The notes beneath the pieces are model-generated. The model worked only from the letters and a program-made list of their open reading frames with translations. It was not told the DNA's origin and made no database searches. A DNA stretch of 9,294 nt. Origin: Candidatus Omnitrophota bacterium (GTDB taxonomy: Bacteria > Omnitrophota > Gorgyraeia > JACOVV01). The translations under genes were made by a program, and so were the position numbers. Below are positions 5,586-9,294 of this stretch, piece by piece; position 1 is the stretch's first letter; every line of letters begins with the position of its first letter. Location: positions 1 through 9,294 of the forward strand of contig JAHFFC010000028.1 in assembly GCA_023248175.1 (NCBI GenBank). Reading direction: 5' to 3'.

Positions 5586-7130
5586 ATGGATACCCCTAGT
5601 CAAAGAGATGTCATCTCAAGCCAAGTGCACCCCTTCGACAAAGTAACGGTTCTCTGTATTTCGTTCCTCTTTACCGTTAGTTTTTCATTCTGCCAAGCCT
5701 CCGCCGCCACTATTTCCGGGAAAGTTCTCTTTAAAGGACCCCTTCCAAAATTGGAAAAAATCCGGATGGGGGCTGATCCTGTTTGTGAGCATGCCCATTC
5801 TGAGGAAGTTCTTGAGGAAAATTTCGTTGTTAACCCCAATGGCACTCTCAAAGATGTTTTTGTCTACGTCAAAAAGGGGCTTGAAGGGGAAAAATTTGAA
5901 CCTCCTAAGAAACCGTTCGTCCTTGATCAAAAGGGGTGTCGTTATTCTCCCCACGTCTTTGGAATCCAGATTCATCAAACCCTTCAAATCGTTAATAGCG
6001 ACTCGACCCTTCATAATGTCCATGCCCTCCCTGCTAAAAATGCCCAGTTCAATCTGGGGATGCCTCTGCAAGGGATGAAATTGGAAAAAAGTTTTAACAC
6101 TCCGGAAGTCATGGTGAAGTTTAAGTGCGAAGTTCATCCGTGGATGGCAAGTTATGCCGGCGTACTTGATCATCCCTTCTTCGACACCACCCATGAACAG
6201 GGATCGTTTGAGCTCAAAGATATCCCCGATGGTGACTATGAAATTGAAGCGTGGCAGGAACGATTGGGAATGCTGACGCAAAAAGTGATTGTCCGAGGGA
6301 GTGAAACAAAAAATATCGAGTTCTCTTTTCAATCGGCCACATCTTCTGAAACTGCTTCTTCATCCGTAAAACCTTCAACAACCGCACAAAATAACGCTCT
6401 TGTAACCCCTGGAGCTGATGATACTGCCGTGATCAATGCCTATCAGAGAAATAAACGGTGGTGGCTCCCCGATGAGGCTTCCAGTTACGCAGGGAGTATG
6501 GATTATGTTTTCTACGTTATCCTCTATATTACGGGGGCTGTCTTTTTTGCCGTGCAGGGACTTTTGATTTACTTTTTGATTCGTTACCGGCGCAAAGAGG
6601 GGATAAAAGCCACCTACTATCATGGGAATAATCGCGTTGAGGTCATCTGGACGGTCATCCCCGCGATGATTCTAATTTATCTCGTGTTACTGAGTCAGAA
6701 GACTTACTCCCAAGTGAAAGGGAAACTTCCTGAAGATGCTTTGCGCGTCGAGGTCGCAGCAGAACAGTTTGCATGGAATATCCGATACCCGGGAGCGGAT
6801 GGTAAGTTTGGGACGGTAGATGATATTATCAAAGTAAACCAACTCCATATTCCCATCGGTAAACCGGTACGGGTCAAGCTCATTTCTATTTCAAAAGATG
6901 GAAAGCATCCTGTGATTCACAGCTTTTTCCTGCCGGAATTCCGAATCAAGCAGGATGTCGTGCCGGGACTGCCGACAGAAATCTGGTTTCAGGCAACCAA
7001 AGCGGGAAAGTTTGAAATCGCTTGCGCCGAGCTCTGCGGCTTGGGGCATTATCGAATGCGCGGTTTTTTAACCGTTCATACTCAGGAAGGATTTAACGCC
7101 TGGCTTCAAAAGGAGATGAGCCAACTATGA
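5586..7130 (+). CDS. coxB: Cytochrome c oxidase subunit II with N-terminal fused cupredoxin domain
   Basis: Subunit II of the heme-copper oxidase receives electrons at a CuA centre and passes them to CoxA. The 514-residue protein is far longer than a plain CoxB because of an added front part. It has a signal-like hydrophobic segment (about 20-40); a cupredoxin plus beta-module domain (41-249) with predicted type-1 copper ligands H143, C181, H184 and M187; a Ser/Thr/Ala-rich linker (250-280); two membrane helices (about 306-333 and 353-372); and the CuA domain. CuA ligands H445, C480, E482, C484, H488 and M491 are all present (CAELCGLGHYRM). Signal peptide plus two helices puts both copper domains on the extracytoplasmic side. 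The fused domain is paralogous to the gene just upstream, which ends 5 bp before. The start has only TAAGGA 2 bp before ATG, so it may depend on coupling. Its stop overlaps coxA by 4 bp (ATGA). Confidence 0.92.
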   Translation: MDTPSQRDVISSQVHPFDKVTVLCISFLFTVSFSFCQASAATISGKVLFKGPLPKLEKIRMGADPVCEHAHSEEVLEENFVVNPNGTLKDVFVYVKKGLEGEKFEPPKKPFVLDQKGCRYSPHVFGIQIHQTLQIVNSDSTLHNVHALPAKNAQFNLGMPLQGMKLEKSFNTPEVMVKFKCEVHPWMASYAGVLDHPFFDTTHEQGSFELKDIPDGDYEIEAWQERLGMLTQKVIVRGSETKNIEFSFQSATSSETASSSVKPSTTAQNNALVTPGADDTAVINAYQRNKRWWLPDEASSYAGSMDYVFYVILYITGAVFFAVQGLLIYFLIRYRRKEGIKATYYHGNNRVEVIWTVIPAMILIYLVLLSQKTYSQVKGKLPEDALRVEVAAEQFAWNIRYPGADGKFGTVDDIIKVNQLHIPIGKPVRVKLISISKDGKHPVIHSFFLPEFRIKQDVVPGLPTEIWFQATKAGKFEIACAELCGLGHYRMRGFLTVHTQEGFNAWLQKEMSQL

Positions 7131-8812
7131 GCCATGAACAGGGAGATAAAGAAATGAGTTTCATCCGCAAATACATTTTCTCAACCGATCATAAGATTAT
7201 CGGGATTCAGTTTCTTTTTACCGCTCTCTTCATGATGGCGATCGGTGGATTTCTCGCGATGCTGATTCGGTGGCAGCTTGCTTTCCCTGGCAAGCCGGTA
7301 CCGATTCTTGGCAGTTTATTTCCTAATAATATGATGGTTGGCGGCGTGATGCTTCCTGAATTTTATACTGCTCTCTTCACCATGCACGGCACCCTGATGA
7401 TCTTCTTTGTCGTCATTCCATTGCTCGTCGGGACTTTCGGAAATTATCTCATCCCCCTGCAGATTGGCGCCCGCGATATGGCTTTCCCAACCCTCAATAT
7501 GTTCTCTTACTGGCTCATTCCTCCCGCCGCTGTGATTATGCTGGCGGGGTTTTTTATTGAGAGCGGCGCCCCTTCTGCCGGCTGGACTTCGTATGCCCCC
7601 TTGAGCGCCATCGAACCGTTCAGTCAAAATCTGTGGTTAATCAGTCTTTTTCTGGTCGGTGCCTCCTCTATTATGGGGGCCGTTAATTACATCACCACGA
7701 TTCTCAATCTGCGAGCCCCCGGAATGACCTTTTTTAGAATGCCGCTGACGATATGGTCTCTTTTCATTACAGCGATCTTAGTTCTTCTTGCGACACCAGT
7801 CCTTGCCTCTGCTCTTGCGATGCTTCTCCTAGATCGAGTCGCCGGCAGCACTTTCTTTCTTTCAGAAGGGGGAGGCCAGACTCTTTTGTGGCAGCACCTT
7901 TTCTGGTTCTATTCGCACCCCGCCGTTTACATCATGATTCTTCCGGCAATGGGAGTCACGTCAGACATCATCTCTGTTTTCTCCCGAAAACCGATTTTCG
8001 GCTATCATTCCATGGCTTATGCCATGATGACCATCGCTCTCCTCGGATTTCTCGTGTGGGGCCATCATATGTTCCAAAGCGGAATGAATCCGACGCTGGG
8101 GACAACTTTCCTTGTCTCTACCATGGTGATCGCGGTCCCCTCCGCGATTAAAACATTCAACTGGCTCGGGACTCTCTGGCGCGGCTCCATTCGATTCACA
8201 ACCCCTATGCTCAACGCCATCGCATTTGTTTCCATGTTTGTGATTGGAGGTTTAAGCGGGATCTTTCTAGCTTCGACGCCGGTTGATATTTTTGTCCACG
8301 ATACTTATTTTGTCGTCGCACACCTTCACTATGTGTTATTTGGTGGAAGCCTTTTCGGCATTTTCGCCGGCATCTCTTATTGGTATCCAAAGATGTTCGG
8401 ACGAATGATGAATGAGCGTCTTGGAAAAATTCATTTCTTCGCCACCTTTATTACCTACAACTGCACTTTTTTCCCAATGCACATTTTGGGAATCGGGGGA
8501 ATGATGCGGCGCATTTACGACCCAACTCAGTATGCCCATCTGCAGCATTTGCAGCCGATCAATGTCTTCATCACCTACAGCGCTTTTGCGCTTGTTCTTT
8601 CACAAATTCCTTTTCTGATCAACTTCTTTGGGAGTTTGTTTCGAGGAGAAAAAGCATCCACCAATCCCTGGCAGGCGAATACGCTAGAGTGGACTCTCCC
8701 TTCTCCCCCGGTTCATGGTAATTACGAGACGATTCCAACCATCTATCACGGCCCTTATGAATACAGCCTCCCTGGACGAGAAAAAGATTGGCTGGCGCAG
8801 AATGAGGAGTAA
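7127..8812 (+). CDS. coxA: Cytochrome c oxidase subunit I, A2-type
   Basis: CoxA is the proton-pumping catalytic subunit that reduces oxygen to water at heme a3-CuB. The 561-residue protein has the usual subunit I length and about twelve membrane helices. Visible ligands are H87 and H401 for low-spin heme a, H399 for heme a3, and H264, H313 and H314 for CuB, with Y268 as the cross-linked tyrosine. The segment FYSHPAVY (261-268) has Tyr-Ser in place of the GHPEVY glutamate motif, the signature of A2-type oxidases such as Thermus caa3. K342 (AIKTFNW) matches the K-channel lysine and D117 (GARDMAF) the D-channel entry. The ATG at 7127 overlaps the coxB stop and has AGGAG 11 bp upstream; the ATG at 7154 has GGGAG 8 bp upstream and gives the more typical MSFIRKYIFSTDHK start, so either may be used. 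Confidence 0.97.
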   Translation: MSHEQGDKEMSFIRKYIFSTDHKIIGIQFLFTALFMMAIGGFLAMLIRWQLAFPGKPVPILGSLFPNNMMVGGVMLPEFYTALFTMHGTLMIFFVVIPLLVGTFGNYLIPLQIGARDMAFPTLNMFSYWLIPPAAVIMLAGFFIESGAPSAGWTSYAPLSAIEPFSQNLWLISLFLVGASSIMGAVNYITTILNLRAPGMTFFRMPLTIWSLFITAILVLLATPVLASALAMLLLDRVAGSTFFLSEGGGQTLLWQHLFWFYSHPAVYIMILPAMGVTSDIISVFSRKPIFGYHSMAYAMMTIALLGFLVWGHHMFQSGMNPTLGTTFLVSTMVIAVPSAIKTFNWLGTLWRGSIRFTTPMLNAIAFVSMFVIGGLSGIFLASTPVDIFVHDTYFVVAHLHYVLFGGSLFGIFAGISYWYPKMFGRMMNERLGKIHFFATFITYNCTFFPMHILGIGGMMRRIYDPTQYAHLQHLQPINVFITYSAFALVLSQIPFLINFFGSLFRGEKASTNPWQANTLEWTLPSPPVHGNYETIPTIYHGPYEYSLPGREKDWLAQNEE

Positions 8813-8815
8813 GTA

Positions 8816-9294
8816 ATGGTGAGTAAATCTGAACCACAGAGGAAGACCGAGAGACGAGAGACGAGGGATGATGGACTAGGGACGATAAGAGAAAAAACTA
8901 CCTGGCTTCACCGATTCACTCAGTTCGTCGCCCTGGCTACTTTTGTTCTCATCATCGCAGGAGGGCTGGTCACCAGCACCGGCTCCGGTCTCTCTGTTCC
9001 CGACTGGCCCCTCTCCTACGGAAAATTCTTTCCGCCGATGATCGGAGGAATCCGTTTTGAACACACTCATCGAGTCATTGCTGGCTTTGTCGGGCTCTTG
9101 ACGCTGATTTTGATGGTGTGGCTGTTGAGGAAAGAAAAGAGAAAGACGGTTCGATGGATGGGGATCGCCGCTTTTATGGCAGTCCTAGCGCAGTCGATTT
9201 TGGGAGGGATCTCTGTGATTCATCTCCTCCCCACCGCTGTTTCTGTTATTCACGCGTGTCTAGCTCAAACTTTTTTCTGCCTGATCGCGACCAT
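8816..9294 (+). CDS. ctaA: Heme A synthase, N-terminal part, cut by window end
   Basis: CtaA/COX15 oxidises the C8 methyl of heme O to make the heme A needed by CoxA, in the inner membrane. The 159 visible residues contain a first helix (about 36-54) running into GGLVTSTGSGLSVPDWPLSYG (49-69), then FEHTHRVIAG (81-90) with candidate heme ligand H85, a second helix (about 88-104), and a third and fourth with H136 and H146. These match the first half of the family. The frame is open at the window end. The ATG at 8816 has GAGGAG 6 bp upstream and lies 3 bp after coxA, so the gene belongs to the cox operon. The first 30 residues are hydrophilic and arginine-rich, unlike the family, and are encoded partly by a 7-bp tandem repeat. 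Confidence 0.93.
   Translation, partial: MVSKSEPQRKTERRETRDDGLGTIREKTTWLHRFTQFVALATFVLIIAGGLVTSTGSGLSVPDWPLSYGKFFPPMIGGIRFEHTHRVIAGFVGLLTLILMVWLLRKEKRKTVRWMGIAAFMAVLAQSILGGISVIHLLPTAVSVIHACLAQTFFCLIAT
8848..8868 (+). repeat. Heptanucleotide tandem repeat at the 5' end of ctaA
   Basis: CGAGAGA occurs twice in tandem (8848-8854, 8855-8861), followed by CGAGGGA (8862-8868). It encodes part of the arginine-rich leader of CtaA (ERRETRD) before the first membrane helix. A one-unit change would shift the frame near the start of the gene. Confidence 0.75.

Noticed and set aside
5631..5643. CCTTCGACAAAG-like piece in the 5' end of coxB resembling the REP core
   Set aside because: Only the first half of the core is present and the GCTCA half and hairpin arms are missing, so chance is likely.
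5685..6332. Long - strand open frame (215 codons) opposite coxB
   Set aside because: It lies entirely inside the well-supported coxB gene, shows no recognisable motif, and is explained as an antisense shadow.
1..9294. CRISPR arrays, tRNA or rRNA genes, insertion sequences, phage genes
   Set aside because: No regularly spaced repeats, tRNA-like folds, transposase or integrase motifs were seen.

Overview
The window carries genes for cytochrome c maturation and an aerobic terminal oxidase, with one lipopolysaccharide gene between them. The Kdo-8-phosphate synthase gene points to a Gram-negative bacterium with an outer membrane. A System II (ResB/CcsA) cytochrome c maturation pair and an aa3-type oxidase with heme A synthase point to an aerobic respiratory chain. 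Short hairpin-forming repeats with a TTCGAC-N2-3-GCTCA core and 7-bp tandem repeats lie both between and inside genes. From memory, such repeats are frequent in genomes of uncultivated bacteria, but I cannot name a phylum from this sequence.

Layout: positions 1-325 hold no convincing gene; they contain a 14-bp perfect palindrome (126-139), a pyrimidine-rich tract and an extended -10 promoter. Next come resB (326-2089) and a ccsA-type gene (2093-3808) on the + strand, 3 bp apart. kdsA (3789-4613, - strand) converges on ccsA and overlaps its last 20 bp. Positions 4614-4863 form a divergent regulatory region with two REP-like hairpins and a promoter in each direction. A second + strand operon follows: a secreted amicyanin/plastocyanin-like cupredoxin gene broken by an in-frame TAG (4864-5580), a coxB gene with a paralogous cupredoxin domain fused to its N-terminus (5586-7130), coxA (7127-8812) and the start of ctaA/COX15 (8816 to the window end).

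Working together: ResB and CcsA export heme and attach it to c-type cytochromes. CtaA makes heme A for CoxA. CoxA has the YSHPxVY motif of A2-type oxidases in place of the usual glutamate motif. CoxB carries a complete CuA site and, on the same side of the membrane, an extra domain with a complete predicted type-1 copper ligand set (H143, C181, H184, M187). The most interesting inference is an oxidase with a built-in blue-copper electron carrier, comparable in logic to the cytochrome c domain fused to caa3 oxidases. Next to it lies a free-standing copy of the same domain, about 64% identical over 127 gapless residues by hand count, whose reading frame is cut by a single amber codon between its copper ligands. 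All functional statements rest on motif reading without database searches.
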